Notes under the pieces: generated by a model | What the model was told of the DNA's origin: nothing | What the model saw: the letters and a program-made list of their open reading frames with translations, nothing else | Databases searched by the model: none | Assembly (NCBI GenBank): GCA_910584195.1 | Contig: CAJTYV010000013.1 | Location: 1-64,000, forward strand | DNA from: an uncultured Ruminococcus sp. | Lineage (GTDB): Bacteria > Bacillota > Clostridia > Oscillospirales > Ruminococcaceae | Length of the DNA stretch: 64,000 bases | Direction: 5' to 3' | Made by a program: the position numbers and the translations under genes | In this document: piece after piece, positions 15,926-26,089 of the stretch | Layout of the letters: the number at the start of each line of letters is the position of its first letter | Numbering within the stretch: the first letter of the stretch is position 1

Positions 15926-17136
15926 TACAATCGTTCGCACCCAGCGAGGTCACTCCCGAACGTGCTTTGCTTATCGGGCAGGAACTTTGCAAGGCTCTTT
16001 TCAATGACGAGTATCAGTATGTTTTAGCCGTTCATTGCGACCATGAACATATCCACAATCACATCATCGTGAACAATGTAAACTTCTACACAGGCAAGAC
16101 TTTTGAGACGGAACATAATCAGGGAAAGATACCCGAAAGGGCGTGGACGAAGCTCCGCACCATATCGGACGAGCTATGCAGAAAGCACGGACTTTCTACG
16201 ATAGAAAATCCGCATCTGTCTAAGGGTAAGAGCCATTGGGAGTGGGAGCTTGACAAGCAGAATATGTCGTGGAAAGAACAGCTTAAACGAACCATTGACG
16301 AGGTTATCAAGGTCAGCGAGAATTTTGCGGATTTTCTTGCCAAGTGTGCCGAGTACGGCATACTTGTGGACTACAATCCCGACCATAAAATTGACCTGAA
16401 ATTTATGCTTGCCGAGCAGAAAGAGCGTAACCCTCGTGCCAAGTTTACCCGTGCGAAAACGCTGGGCTACTTCTACGATAGCAAACAGATTGCACGGCGT
16501 ATTGAAAGCTACAAATACCAAATGTCGCATAGCCCGAAAGCGAAGATTATCCGCACAACAGCGGAGAGATTTCAGCAGTCGCAGGGATTGCAGAACTGGG
16601 CAGACCGTGAGAATATGAAAGCGGCGAGCAAGGCACTCAACGAGATGACAGCAAGCAATTCCACGCTTGAAGAATTGGAAAGTGCAGCTCATACCGCCTT
16701 TGCAAAGCGTATGACCGCAACGAACGCTATGTCCGATATTAGAGAAAAATTTGACAGGATCACGGAGCAACTTCCTGTTGTTGAGGAGTATTTCAAGTAT
16801 AGGGGGCATTATCAGCATTATCGTTCTCTCACGGGCAGGGAGCAACAAAAATACGCCAAGAAGTGTTCCTATGAATTGGAGCAATACAAGGAGGCTTCTG
16901 CTAAGGTAAAAACAATGTTTCCCGACAAAAAAATCCCGACGGCAGAGGTGCTTCATAAACAGCAGACCGAACTCCGAGAGCAGTTTGAAAAACGTTCAGC
17001 CGAGTATAATTACTACAAGAAAGAAGCGGACAGGCTTTCAAGGCAGATACAGCAGAAGCGTGACAGTCAGAAAACCATTGACCGCTACTTACAGAACGAA
17101 CAGGCTGCCAAAAGAAAGAAAAATCAGCTTGAATAA
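15724..17136 (+). CDS. MobP-type relaxase
   Basis: A 470-residue relaxase/mobilization nuclease (PF03432-like) that nicks oriT and leads the strand into a recipient. Motif I is near GTYGAIAYI (the likely catalytic Tyr19). Motif III is the histidine cluster HCDHEHIHNHIIVN (104-117), which binds the metal ion. The C-terminal half is helical and charged (about 270-470). The start is TTG at 15724 with AGAGGA just before it, inside the MobC-like gene. A hairpin after the stop (17141-17170) ends the unit. No type IV secretion genes are in the window, so the element is mobilizable by a helper or continues outside. Confidence 0.9.
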   Translation: MAVTRIHTIHTGTYGAIAYICNPDKTADGKYVVSNLCVSSPSGASEQFRNIRQSVGTGRSRSECQHIIQSFAPSEVTPERALLIGQELCKALFNDEYQYVLAVHCDHEHIHNHIIVNNVNFYTGKTFETEHNQGKIPERAWTKLRTISDELCRKHGLSTIENPHLSKGKSHWEWELDKQNMSWKEQLKRTIDEVIKVSENFADFLAKCAEYGILVDYNPDHKIDLKFMLAEQKERNPRAKFTRAKTLGYFYDSKQIARRIESYKYQMSHSPKAKIIRTTAERFQQSQGLQNWADRENMKAASKALNEMTASNSTLEELESAAHTAFAKRMTATNAMSDIREKFDRITEQLPVVEEYFKYRGHYQHYRSLTGREQQKYAKKCSYELEQYKEASAKVKTMFPDKKIPTAEVLHKQQTELREQFEKRSAEYNYYKKEADRLSRQIQQKRDSQKTIDRYLQNEQAAKRKKNQLE

Positions 17137-17140
17137 AAAA

Positions 17141-17170
17141 CCGGCAGGGAGAATAGTTCTCCTTGCCGAC
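17141..17170. terminator. Terminator between relaxase and the minus-strand gene
   Basis: CCGGCAGGGAGAA and TTCTCCTTGCCG form a strong stem around TAG. The minus-strand side is followed by TTTTTT and the plus-strand side by AATAAAA, so it best serves the minus gene ending at 17179 but probably blocks relaxase transcripts as well. Confidence 0.75.
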
Positions 17171-17178
17171 AATAAAAA

Positions 17179-17649
17179 CTATAATAATTTCAATTCATCG
17201 TTTAGAAATTTTGGATTATACTTTTTCTTATATTCCTTTATCATGATTTTAATAATTTTCTTCTTTTTTACTTCGTCTATTAAAATCGAAGGGATATTAT
17301 GTATTGCGTCACAAAGTAAATTAAGACGGCTCAAATCATCGTAATTATCTAACATTTCACAAAGTATTGCAGATATTATGGTATAGACAACTTGATGCTT
17401 TATGATATATATGTTTGCGGGATATACATTATCAACCAATACCCACGAAATGATTTCATCAATTTCACAAAAATATGGTCTAAATATTTTTCTAATGTTA
17501 TTGTGATCTCCATAGTGACCTTGTGGTTTTTTTATATAATCAATAATATCATTTAATGCAGACTTATAATCAGCCAATCGTTCCGGTTTACTCCGAAAAA
17601 ATACAATCAGAGCTTCCAAGTCATATAGATCATAATTTATAAGATACAT
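17179..17649 (-). CDS. Hypothetical protein within the mobilization module
   Basis: A 156-residue, Ile/Lys/Tyr-rich protein with no family I recognise (MYLINYDLYDLEALIVFFRSK start; helical throughout; basic KKKKIIKIMIKEYKKKYN end). It is the only minus-strand gene between the relaxase and the resolvase and is richer in A+T than both, so it may be a later insertion. GATGAGGT stands directly before the ATG. Its length, helical make-up and basic tail would fit an immunity-type or DNA-binding protein, but nothing decides this. Confidence 0.6.
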   Translation of the reverse strand: MYLINYDLYDLEALIVFFRSKPERLADYKSALNDIIDYIKKPQGHYGDHNNIRKIFRPYFCEIDEIISWVLVDNVYPANIYIIKHQVVYTIISAILCEMLDNYDDLSRLNLLCDAIHNIPSILIDEVKKKKIIKIMIKEYKKKYNPKFLNDELKLL

Positions 17650-17682
17650 ACCTCATCACCCGTAACTTCTATTAAGTGAAGT

Positions 17683-17712
17683 TTGCAAATAGCCCCTTTA
17701 TTCAATTATATA
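17683..17712 (+). promoter_or_regulatory. Candidate promoter of the resolvase
   Basis: TTGCAA (17683-17688), 18 bases, then TATATA (17707-17712) stand about 55 bases before the resolvase ATG. The match is moderate. Confidence 0.4.
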
Positions 17713-17767
17713 TCAAGGCTTAGAAAAAGTCAACCGTAAATCAGCAAAAAGAAAGGAAACAACAAAT

Positions 17768-18361
17768 ATGAGCAAAATAGGTTATATCCGTGTCTCTACG
17801 GAACATCAGGAAACCGCCCGTCAGCAGGAGATCATGTGCGACTATCAGGTTGACCGTATCTTCTCCGAAAAGCTGTCAGGAGCTAACGCAGACCGCCCAC
17901 AGCTCAGGGCTATGCTTGACTATGTGCGTGACGGAGATACTCTCTATGTGGAGAGTATCAGCCGTCTGGGACGTTCTACGAAAGACTTGCTGAACATCAT
18001 TGACACTCTCACCGACAAGGGTGTTACGCTTGTCAGCCACAAGGAGAACATCGACACCAATACTCCGTCAGGCAAATTCATGTTGACCGTGTTCGCCGCA
18101 CTCTCTCAGTTGGAGCGTGAACAGCTCAAACAGCGACAGCGTGAGGGCATCGAGATTGCTAAAGCACAGGGCAAGTACACGGGACGGAAGCCCATTGAGA
18201 TCGACTGGACGAGGTTCGGTCAGCTTTATGGGGAATGGAAAGCCAAGAGCATCACAGGCAGGGACTTTATGCGGAGAATGGATATGTCAGCCAATACATT
18301 CTATCGCCGTGTCAGGGAGTATGAAGCTACTCACGGGATTGCCGAGCCGACTTCTGCATGA
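17768..18361 (+). CDS. Small serine recombinase (resolvase/invertase family)
   Basis: A 197-residue resolvase. The catalytic domain begins KIGYIRVSTEHQ with the nucleophile Ser10. DRIFSEKLSGANADRPQL, GDTLYVESISRLGRSTKDL and FAALSQLEREQLKQRQREGI follow in the normal order. A short HTH DNA-binding tail follows (ITGRDFMRRMDMSANTFYRR). Such enzymes resolve cointegrates or dimers of mobile elements. GAAAGGA lies before the ATG. It is complete for the small-resolvase type and sits directly downstream of the mobilization genes. Confidence 0.9.
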   Translation: MSKIGYIRVSTEHQETARQQEIMCDYQVDRIFSEKLSGANADRPQLRAMLDYVRDGDTLYVESISRLGRSTKDLLNIIDTLTDKGVTLVSHKENIDTNTPSGKFMLTVFAALSQLEREQLKQRQREGIEIAKAQGKYTGRKPIEIDWTRFGQLYGEWKAKSITGRDFMRRMDMSANTFYRRVREYEATHGIAEPTSA

Positions 18362-18496
18362 TACAGCATATTGCACCGAGGAATATTATTACATTGCTGC
18401 GCTCTGCACAAACATTATTACAGTTTATCCGCAGAACTGGACTCAGGCAGTTTTATGGGATATAATGGAGCTACCAACAAACAGGAGGTGCTTCAA

Positions 18497-18709
18497 ATGT
18501 TATCAATCCCCGAATTGGCAATGCCCCGAAGCCGTACAGTCACAACCGTCTGCAACGGCAGACGTGAAGTCTGGACGGACTACGAAGAAGCAAAGGCTTA
18601 TTTCCTCGAAATGATGATGATCGCCGAGGGTGAGGAGCGTGACCGAGCAGAGTGCATATACATTCAGCTCACGCACGGCTTGTCGGAATGTTCAGACGAG
18701 GACGAATGA
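18497..18709 (+). CDS. Small hypothetical protein after the resolvase
   Basis: A 70-residue protein (MLSIPELAMPRSRTVTTV..., then EVWTDYEEAKAYFLEMMMIAEGE and an acidic end). The frame is open from 18371, but an AGGAGGTGCTTCAA ribosome site decides for the ATG at 18497. The pattern (a short beta strand, TDYEEAKAYFLEM helix, acidic tail) is common for tiny proteins beside Clostridia resolvases. No function is known to me. Confidence 0.65.
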   Translation: MLSIPELAMPRSRTVTTVCNGRREVWTDYEEAKAYFLEMMMIAEGEERDRAECIYIQLTHGLSECSDEDE

Positions 18710-18828
18710 TCTCAGCACAGCGAGTTGTCGGAAACGGCAGCTCACTGTTGCTATGCCATAAGGCGAACGGAGAAGCCCCACAGCACCGCCCGACCTTGCA
18801 GAGCGGAAAAATAACCGCCTATAATAAT

Positions 18829-18867
18829 AAGCCCTCAGAAACGCTTGCAAGACGTTTCCGAGGGCTT
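18829..18867. terminator. Two-way terminator between resolvase unit and hsdR
   Basis: AAGCCCTC and GAAACG pair with CGTTTC and GAGGGCTT (one mismatch) around a short loop. The stretch 18710-18986 otherwise holds no gene. The hairpin lies between the plus-strand resolvase unit and the convergent end of hsdR at 18987. Confidence 0.7.
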
Positions 18868-18986
18868 ACTGTTTATTCAGTTTCAATAGGGTTTTCGCTG
18901 ATTATGGGATATGTCATAATTCCGATTTGGACTTGTGCGGAACGGAATGAGAGTGCGCCAATAGGCTTTGGGCTATTGGACTATAA

Positions 18987-21900
18987 TTAGCCTATATTCC
19001 AAAACCGTTCAAAGAAAACCTTGAGCTTTTCAATGACAGTTTCTTTCTTAGCCTTGCGATTACCGCCACCGCCGCCGAAGCGTGACACGGCAGGCAGTAT
19101 CTTGTCAATATCCGTACCCGTAGTTTTGATACCACCGTCACGGAAAGCACCATCAACAAATGCTCTTGTTTCGGCATCTTTGAGCTTTTCTTCCGTGATA
19201 AGAGCGACGAGAGCCTTTTCACGTTCCTCAGCGACATAGCTATGCCATTCGTTCATAACATCGTCAACATCGTTAATGCCGTTGATGAAATTCTCGATAA
19301 GGTCTTTCTTGCTTCTCAGCTCAGGGCTGGAATCAACAGCTTTCTGAATGGTGATAAGCACTTCCTTATCCGTACAATGACTGTCATGATACTTAGTTAC
19401 AAGCATAAGGATATAGTCGATATTGATCTCTATCTGCTTGATAAGCTCAATCTCAAAGACAATATCATCGTCAATATCGGTCAGCTCGCCTTTTTTACGG
19501 CGTTCAGCCCATTCATCACGCAAATCCTGATACCGTCCGAGGTAGTCCTGAAAATCTCTTTCCGAGATGATCTCTCTGCCCTCGAACTCGTCAAAACTCA
19601 CAAGCAGATTACGCATACGCAGGATAGCACCGAGCAAAGCGATAAACTCCTTCTGCCGTTCTTCTCCCATGATTTGCGGTTCATCAAGCGGAAATTCTTT
19701 CAGGAGCTTGTCTATCATATCCACATAGCCGTCAACGTGCTTACCCTTGCTGTCCTCATAGCCGTTATAGTAGTCACCAAAGCTCTGCAAGGTCACGATA
19801 CCGCCTGCTTCTTTATCTCCAAAGAGAGAGATAGCAGCGTCCGTCCGCTTCTGTAAGGCTCTGAAACATACGATATTGCCGAATGTTTTTATAGAATTGA
19901 GTATACGGTTAGTGCGGCTGTATGCTTGTATAAGTCCGTGCATTTTGAGGTTTTTATCTACCCACAGCGTATTGAGCGTAGTAGCATCAAAGCCCGTCAA
20001 GAACATATTTACCACGATAAGCAGGTCAAGCTCCTTATTCTTCATACGGAGCGAAACGTCCTTGTAATAGCTCTGGAACTTGTCGCTTGACGTATCGTAA
20101 TTCGTGTTGAACTGCTTGTTATAGTCGCTGATAGCTTTTTCGAGGAAATCTCTTGAAGTGGAATCGAGTGCAGAGGTATCTTCGGGATTTTCTTCATCGA
20201 GAATACCGTCGGGATCTTCCTCGTTCGCTCCGTAGCTGTATATTATCGCTATTTTCAGAGCTTTTTCAGGGTGTGCGGTCATCTGTTTCAGAAATTCCTC
20301 ATAGTAGAGCTTTGCAGCCTGCACCGAGGATACCGCAAATATAGAATTGAAGCCGCTGACACGCTGTTTCTGCTTGATCTCCTGCACCTGCTCACGCTTT
20401 TTCACATCGGCTACCTCTGAAACATTTGTCAATACATTGTAGCTGTATGTTCGTTCAAAAGCCTTGCGGTAGGTCTTTTGGTCAAAGTGGTCTAAGATAT
20501 ATTCGGTCACAAGAGAAATACGCTTCGGGGACACATACGCCTTTTCACGGTCAATATCCCACACCTTGACATCTTCAATATCTTCTTCCTTGTCCATCGT
20601 CTTAATATAGTCCACTCTGAACGGAAGAACGTTCTTATCATTGATCGCATCGACAATGGTATAGGAGTGAAGCTGATCTCCGAAAGCCTGAGCGGTGGTG
20701 CGTAGGTTCGGATTTTTGCTTGTACCCGAATTAACTGCAAATATCGGCGTACCCGTGAAGCCGAACAAATGATACTTCTTGAATTTTTTAGTGATCGCCT
20801 GGTGCATATCACCAAATTGACTTCTATGACATTCATCAAATATGATAACAACTCGCTTGTCATATACATCGTGGGTATTATTCTTTTTGATGAATGTAGC
20901 GAGCTTCTGAATGGTAGTGATGATGATACGGCAGTCGGGGTTTTCAAGCTGTCTTTTCAGCACCGTAGTCGAAGTATTGCTGTTAGCGGCACCCTTTTCA
21001 AAGCGGTCATACTCACGCATCGTCTGATAATCGAGGTCTTTTCTATCGACTACGAACAGCACCTTGTCTATGTAATCGAGCTTTGAAGCAAGCCGAGCCG
21101 ACTTGAACGAGGTCAGTGTCTTTCCTGAACCTGTTGTATGCCAGATATATCCGCCGCCTGCAATAGAGCCGTATTTCTTGTAGTTATGGGCAATTTCGAT
21201 ACGGTTGAGTATTCGCTCTGTTGCTACTATCTGATACGGACGCATAACAAGCAACAGATTTTCGCTTGTGAAAATACAGTATTTCGTCAGGATATTGAGG
21301 ATAGTATGCTTTGCAAAAAAGGTCTTTGTAAAGTCCACAATATCGGGAATGACCTTGTTATTTGCATCTGCCCAAAAGGAAGTAAACTCAAAGGAATTAC
21401 TTGTTTTGGTCTTTTTACGGGCTTTTCCTGCTTCTTTAACGGCATTGAAACGAGTGGTATTGCTGTAATATTTCGTGTTCGTACCGTTTGAGATAACAAA
21501 TATCTGCACATACTCAAACAGCCCACAGCCTGCCCAAAAGCTGTCACGCTGATAGCGGTCAATCTGGTTGAACGCTTCACGGATAGGCACACCTCGCCGT
21601 TTCAGCTCGATATGCACAAGGGGAAAGCCGTTTACAAGCACCGTCACGTCATAGCGGTTTTGCCGTTTTCCTGTATCTACCTCATACTGATTTATCACTT
21701 GCAGGCTGTTGTTGTGGATATTCTTCTTGTCGATAAGCGTGATATTCTTTGTTGTACCGTCATCACGCTTCAAATTCTTTACGCTGTCTTCTTGTATCGT
21801 TTTTGTTTTCTCCACGATACCCTCATTGGCGTTTGCGATATATTCCGTGAAAAAGCGTTTCCATTCGCTGTCAGTGAAGTTATAACCGTTGAGCCGTTCA

Positions 21901-22100
21901 ATCTGCTTTCGGAGGTTAATAATCAAATCATCTTCCTTGTGGATAGTCAGATACTCATAGCCCAGCTCACCCAGACGGCGGATAAATTCCTTTTCAAGCT
22001 CCGCTTCGCTCTGATAGGCTTCGGCGGTACGCTGTTCGGGGATATATTCGGTAACTACCGTATTTTCGCTTGTAGCGGCTACAATGTTAAAATAGCTCAT
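18987..22100 (-). CDS. hsdR: Type I restriction enzyme R subunit
   Basis: A 1037-residue HsdR, the motor and nuclease subunit of the type I complex. The nuclease domain shows D151 and E165-L-K167 (NRYDVTV ... VHIELKRRG). The translocase has Walker A HTTGSGKT (321-328), the DEAD-box variant DECH (422-425), FGFTGTPIF, and later VVNMFLTGFDATTLNTLWVD and QAYSRTNR. Length and motif order are those of a complete HsdR. It is the last gene of the operon, 14 bases after the nuclease-like gene, and is expected to cut DNA lacking the methylation set by the M and S subunits encoded upstream. Confidence 0.93.
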   Translation of the reverse strand: MSYFNIVAATSENTVVTEYIPEQRTAEAYQSEAELEKEFIRRLGELGYEYLTIHKEDDLIINLRKQIERLNGYNFTDSEWKRFFTEYIANANEGIVEKTKTIQEDSVKNLKRDDGTTKNITLIDKKNIHNNSLQVINQYEVDTGKRQNRYDVTVLVNGFPLVHIELKRRGVPIREAFNQIDRYQRDSFWAGCGLFEYVQIFVISNGTNTKYYSNTTRFNAVKEAGKARKKTKTSNSFEFTSFWADANNKVIPDIVDFTKTFFAKHTILNILTKYCIFTSENLLLVMRPYQIVATERILNRIEIAHNYKKYGSIAGGGYIWHTTGSGKTLTSFKSARLASKLDYIDKVLFVVDRKDLDYQTMREYDRFEKGAANSNTSTTVLKRQLENPDCRIIITTIQKLATFIKKNNTHDVYDKRVVIIFDECHRSQFGDMHQAITKKFKKYHLFGFTGTPIFAVNSGTSKNPNLRTTAQAFGDQLHSYTIVDAINDKNVLPFRVDYIKTMDKEEDIEDVKVWDIDREKAYVSPKRISLVTEYILDHFDQKTYRKAFERTYSYNVLTNVSEVADVKKREQVQEIKQKQRVSGFNSIFAVSSVQAAKLYYEEFLKQMTAHPEKALKIAIIYSYGANEEDPDGILDEENPEDTSALDSTSRDFLEKAISDYNKQFNTNYDTSSDKFQSYYKDVSLRMKNKELDLLIVVNMFLTGFDATTLNTLWVDKNLKMHGLIQAYSRTNRILNSIKTFGNIVCFRALQKRTDAAISLFGDKEAGGIVTLQSFGDYYNGYEDSKGKHVDGYVDMIDKLLKEFPLDEPQIMGEERQKEFIALLGAILRMRNLLVSFDEFEGREIISERDFQDYLGRYQDLRDEWAERRKKGELTDIDDDIVFEIELIKQIEINIDYILMLVTKYHDSHCTDKEVLITIQKAVDSSPELRSKKDLIENFINGINDVDDVMNEWHSYVAEEREKALVALITEEKLKDAETRAFVDGAFRDGGIKTTGTDIDKILPAVSRFGGGGGNRKAKKETVIEKLKVFFERFWNIG

Positions 22101-22113
22101 ACTCTCAACTCCT

Positions 22114-23022
22114 TTATTTTGAAAGTATCTTTACACAGATATGGTATAGCCTTGTTAGCTTACCTGACCTGTTATGGGTTGTTGTCATAATTCTTATTTC
22201 TGAGCCAATATATTCTTGATCAATACTCCCATCAGATGATACAAGAGGATAGGGATAATTAAACTGTTGCACGAAATTACTGTACTTTTCCCAAAATGAA
22301 GCAAATTCCTTGATCTTTGCGTATACTAAACATACGTTGAATAGATTTCCAGTCGTATCATATGTATATATCTTATCCAAGTGCTTTCCCAAATAATCTT
22401 TATTCACACTATTAAGATTAAGAGCTTCTATTATCGTAAATGGTGCATTGTCTTTTTCAACTAATATATCAATTTCTCCGGCTGCTGCCCCATTTGCCGA
22501 AAGACCTCTACGAGTCTGATCCTTGATAACATATTCTTCTCTATCAAGCATATCACGAATATAATCATTGCGTTCATCCTCAGACGCATCTATAAATTTT
22601 GAGTTCGCTTGCAGCTTAACACAAACCTGGTAAAGTGTGCTGATAAATTTTTTGATAGATTCGGACTCCAACTCATCTGATAATAACGATGTTCCTTCGG
22701 AAATGCGAAAAACTTTTATAACATAAATCGTTTTTTCGTTGATGACAATGGAATCATATTCAACATTAGGCTTTACGGTAAGCAAATCTAAAGCTTTCTC
22801 CACTGTATTTCTGATAGTATAACCACTTGATAAGCCTTTGACGATGAAAGTATTGTTTGCTTCAATAACGCCATTGAAAATGTATCCATAATCGTCTGTA
22901 ATATTTGCGAGCTTTTTTATAGCAGATACGATTATAGACGGTCTTAGCTCGTATTCATAACATATCGTGTTATCATTCAGATTGCCGTTCAATACTTTTT
23001 TTACATCAGTTATATCAATCAT
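22114..23022 (-). CDS. Schlafen/AlbA-like protein with PD-(D/E)XK-like motif
   Basis: A 302-residue protein. The first ~110 residues (YELRPSIIVSAIKKLANITD, YGYIFNGVIEANNTFIVKG, IVINEKTIYVIKV) are reminiscent of the AlbA_2/Schlafen-type domain. Residues about 150-260 carry a nuclease-like core: YVIKDQTRRGLSANGAAAG, EIDILVEK (182-189) and FTIIEALNL (195-203), with D/E residues spaced as in PD-(D/E)XK enzymes. Its ATG overlaps the stop of the sacsin-like ATPase (ATGA), so the two are probably made together and may form an ATPase-nuclease pair. The function is inferred, not established. Confidence 0.6.
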   Translation of the reverse strand: MIDITDVKKVLNGNLNDNTICYEYELRPSIIVSAIKKLANITDDYGYIFNGVIEANNTFIVKGLSSGYTIRNTVEKALDLLTVKPNVEYDSIVINEKTIYVIKVFRISEGTSLLSDELESESIKKFISTLYQVCVKLQANSKFIDASEDERNDYIRDMLDREEYVIKDQTRRGLSANGAAAGEIDILVEKDNAPFTIIEALNLNSVNKDYLGKHLDKIYTYDTTGNLFNVCLVYAKIKEFASFWEKYSNFVQQFNYPYPLVSSDGSIDQEYIGSEIRIMTTTHNRSGKLTRLYHICVKILSK

Positions 23023-26000
23023 TTTGCTATTCTCCGTAAAGGAATTCTATTTACACCTGTTAATTTCAATATCCTACCAAACGTTAATTTTTCAGGATCG
23101 GTTCTGCCATTATCAACCCAAAGTTCAAAATCTTTCGTATAGTCAAGTGTTTCAAATTCAGCATCATAATAAAGGATCACTTCATCATAATCACTTGGTC
23201 TTGCAATAACATAGATTTCTCTGCCGTTAATAGAAGCTGTAAAAATAGTTTTGTGAATTTCAGCGGAATTATTGAGATCATATCCTATCTTAATGAGATG
23301 TGCCTTTATATTGGTAATCGCACGCTGAATGATTTTCTGTACATATTCAAACTTTTCAAGACTTGCTTCATTAGTATGAAGAAAATCCTCTCCGAGAACT
23401 CGACTATCAATTAGCCTTTGCAATTCCTCTTGTGTGCTAACACCATACCGAGCGAGAACTTCTTCAATGGACATAGACACAGAATGCTCTGAAGTTTTAT
23501 GAATCAGTATTTTTTCAAGCTGATTAATATCCGAAAAACCATATTTATTGAGAATAGTGTCAAGTTCAGTAGCTTTCGCTACACTTTCTGCTATCTCATC
23601 ATCGTTATAAAACCAATATAAATGTTCCAAAAGCTCTGAAAAATATTCTCGAACGCTTTGATCGTCTTTCCGTTCTCGAAGCCATTTGTATGTCTGATTG
23701 AACGCTTCTTTATCATCACCCACAGCCGTAATATTGTTCATGTGCTTCCGTACATAAGACGTAATAGAATCCGAAACTTCCTTAAAGCCCTTTTTACGAG
23801 GAATGATTTTAGATACATCAATTGCATTTGAAGCTAAATCTGCTTTAATGTCAAATCCGGCTATGCGGCAAACTGCTTTCATGAACTCAGGAATAGAGCC
23901 ATGTTCTTTGTAAAGGCTTGACTTTTGGCAGAGAACTCCATTTTGATTAGGAATTACAGAATATCTGTCAAGTAACTCAGCTTTTTCTATCATTATCAAA
24001 TAAGAAACATATTTTGAAATCCATTTTTCTGCTTCATCGTTTGAAGCAAGCTGATAGTTGACTGTTAAAGCGGTGAGATTATTATATCGGGCTATATCCC
24101 TGCAAATAATATTACACCAGTATTCAATCGCTTCATTGAGTAACTTATCATATACATAACGAACTGGATTTACAATAATAGGGTTTGTCGGGTAAATGGT
24201 ATCATAAAGCGATATAAAAATGTCTTGCTTAGGGTTGATTTCCTTTATAAATCCAACAATTCTTTTGAAAAACTGATTTGTATTTGTATTATGTTCTTGT
24301 GCTTTGTTTGCCAAACGATAGGCAACATCATAGAAAGACATTGTTTCAAGATTTCCATAACGGATTCTATTATCTATAAGCTCTGCTTTTAAATCAATAT
24401 CAATCAAAAGTGCAGCTTCCTTATATACTTCATCTATCCCGCCATCTAATTTAAGTGACTTAATACAGCAAAACTCTCCGTGTTGATTAGGGAAAATAGC
24501 ATTATCCCTCTTTGATATGTCAGCTATATCAGCACATTTTTCGTATATCAGTATGTATAGCGTGTTCAACCATTCAATTGGGTTAGGTACTCTTTTTTGA
24601 AGATCGGAAAGATTTCCTATTTTCTCAACACTCTCTATCAGATCAATCAAGCCGAAATTTCTGCAATCTTCCCATAAAGATAAATACCAGTCTTCAATTT
24701 CATCTTTATTGACGTGTTTATCGGGAAACAGCATACTCGAAAGATTCCAAACATCAGCTCTTAGATCCTTGCTATCATCACTTGATAGAAATACTGCATC
24801 TTCAATATCCCATTCATCTTCTAATGATTTCGTACTGCCATCGAGCATATGAAACATTGGAAACTCTTTAATTTTGGTTTTAAGCACCTCTATGACTTCA
24901 CTTGTATACCAATCCTTATTTATCCAGTCCTTACTTTCAATCGGAGGTATGCACACTATGTTATGGAGGTCTTTGTAATCTTTTTGAATAAAATAATCAA
25001 TCAGAGCGGCGTACAAAGAACAAGCATCTTTCAGTATGTTTCTATTTTGTTCGCCATTATCACCGTATAAAAAGATTCCGTTTCGGGGTTCGGTGGGATC
25101 AAATGCTCTGCTGTTTATTACAACAGGAAAAGCAAAATCGTGTGTGCCTAACAGCGGAAAGTCACAGAATAATCTTGGTAGAAGATCAGAATAGCGAACG
25201 ATGTGGTTTTCACGATCATATTGTTTTATCTCAGCGGCAAGCATAAGGGTATCGTTCTGAATAGTGAAAATATTTATTGCATCAGGAGAATCGTTTTTTC
25301 GTATACGACTTACAAAGGTATCATCACTTTGGGTAACGCCAACCTTATCCCTCGTATATACTGTTACAGCTCCATCTACAGTAACTGTTATCTTGTTCAG
25401 TTCGGATACAAACGCAAAAACGTATGGGGCAGTAATCAGGAAATTCTCAAGACCTACCTTAGCAACTTTTACGCCGTTCTCATCTAATGAATAGGAAAAC
25501 ATTGTATTCATTGCATTTTCGTCAACGTCATCTGAAATATTAAAAGTGTTTGCTTCAAGCTGATCACAGCTATTTTTGATAGCTTCTTTTAATTCATCAA
25601 GGCTCTCGCCTGATCTATCAATTGTAACTTGAAACCGAGCAATATTTGATTCATCTTCATCATGAAGCAGACCGGAGATAGTGATGATAGGCGATAAAAG
25701 GTTAGTTGTCAGAAATCCTGTGCCGAACTTACCCGTGCTAACTGAATCTCTGGAGCGTTCTTTAGTAGACACTTGTTCGATAAGATAAACTATGTTTTTC
25801 GTTGCAAATAATTTGCCGTTATGCCTAAACTCTACGACTCTATGAACTGAATCAAAGAAAATTTCAATATCTATCTTTCCGGAAGAATTGGTGCAATCTT
25901 TCGCATTCTGTATGAGTTCCCATATCCAACGATACGAGGATATAACAACATCTTTCGACCTTAATTCATTAAGTTTATCTTGGATTTTAATTGCAGCCTG

Positions 26001-26066
26001 TGTTTCCTGTGCAGTGCTGCGTAGTTCTTTTATTTTCTCGCTGTATGTAGAACTCAATTTGTTCAT
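23019..26066 (-). CDS. Sacsin-like GHKL ATPase protein
   Basis: A 1015-residue protein with a sacsin/Hsp90-type GHKL ATPase at its start. The N-box is RWIWELIQNAKD (46-57). EFRHNGKLF (79-87) stands where a D-x-G-x-G motif is usual, and TGKFGTGFL (111-119) is the glycine-rich lid motif. The long remainder is mostly helical without a domain I can name, ending in IYVIARPSDYDEVILYYD and a short basic end. Sacsin-like ATPases recur in bacterial defence islands, often beside restriction genes. Here it lies between hsdS and a nuclease-like gene inside the hsd operon. Confidence 0.75.
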   Translation of the reverse strand: MNKLSSTYSEKIKELRSTAQETQAAIKIQDKLNELRSKDVVISSYRWIWELIQNAKDCTNSSGKIDIEIFFDSVHRVVEFRHNGKLFATKNIVYLIEQVSTKERSRDSVSTGKFGTGFLTTNLLSPIITISGLLHDEDESNIARFQVTIDRSGESLDELKEAIKNSCDQLEANTFNISDDVDENAMNTMFSYSLDENGVKVAKVGLENFLITAPYVFAFVSELNKITVTVDGAVTVYTRDKVGVTQSDDTFVSRIRKNDSPDAINIFTIQNDTLMLAAEIKQYDRENHIVRYSDLLPRLFCDFPLLGTHDFAFPVVINSRAFDPTEPRNGIFLYGDNGEQNRNILKDACSLYAALIDYFIQKDYKDLHNIVCIPPIESKDWINKDWYTSEVIEVLKTKIKEFPMFHMLDGSTKSLEDEWDIEDAVFLSSDDSKDLRADVWNLSSMLFPDKHVNKDEIEDWYLSLWEDCRNFGLIDLIESVEKIGNLSDLQKRVPNPIEWLNTLYILIYEKCADIADISKRDNAIFPNQHGEFCCIKSLKLDGGIDEVYKEAALLIDIDLKAELIDNRIRYGNLETMSFYDVAYRLANKAQEHNTNTNQFFKRIVGFIKEINPKQDIFISLYDTIYPTNPIIVNPVRYVYDKLLNEAIEYWCNIICRDIARYNNLTALTVNYQLASNDEAEKWISKYVSYLIMIEKAELLDRYSVIPNQNGVLCQKSSLYKEHGSIPEFMKAVCRIAGFDIKADLASNAIDVSKIIPRKKGFKEVSDSITSYVRKHMNNITAVGDDKEAFNQTYKWLRERKDDQSVREYFSELLEHLYWFYNDDEIAESVAKATELDTILNKYGFSDINQLEKILIHKTSEHSVSMSIEEVLARYGVSTQEELQRLIDSRVLGEDFLHTNEASLEKFEYVQKIIQRAITNIKAHLIKIGYDLNNSAEIHKTIFTASINGREIYVIARPSDYDEVILYYDAEFETLDYTKDFELWVDNGRTDPEKLTFGRILKLTGVNRIPLRRIAK

Positions 26067-26089
26067 CTCACATTCTTGGGCTATAATTC

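Noticed and set aside
18652..18990. A plus-strand frame after the resolvase unit
   Set aside because: It begins inside the small protein gene and runs through the terminator hairpin; composition is not protein-like.
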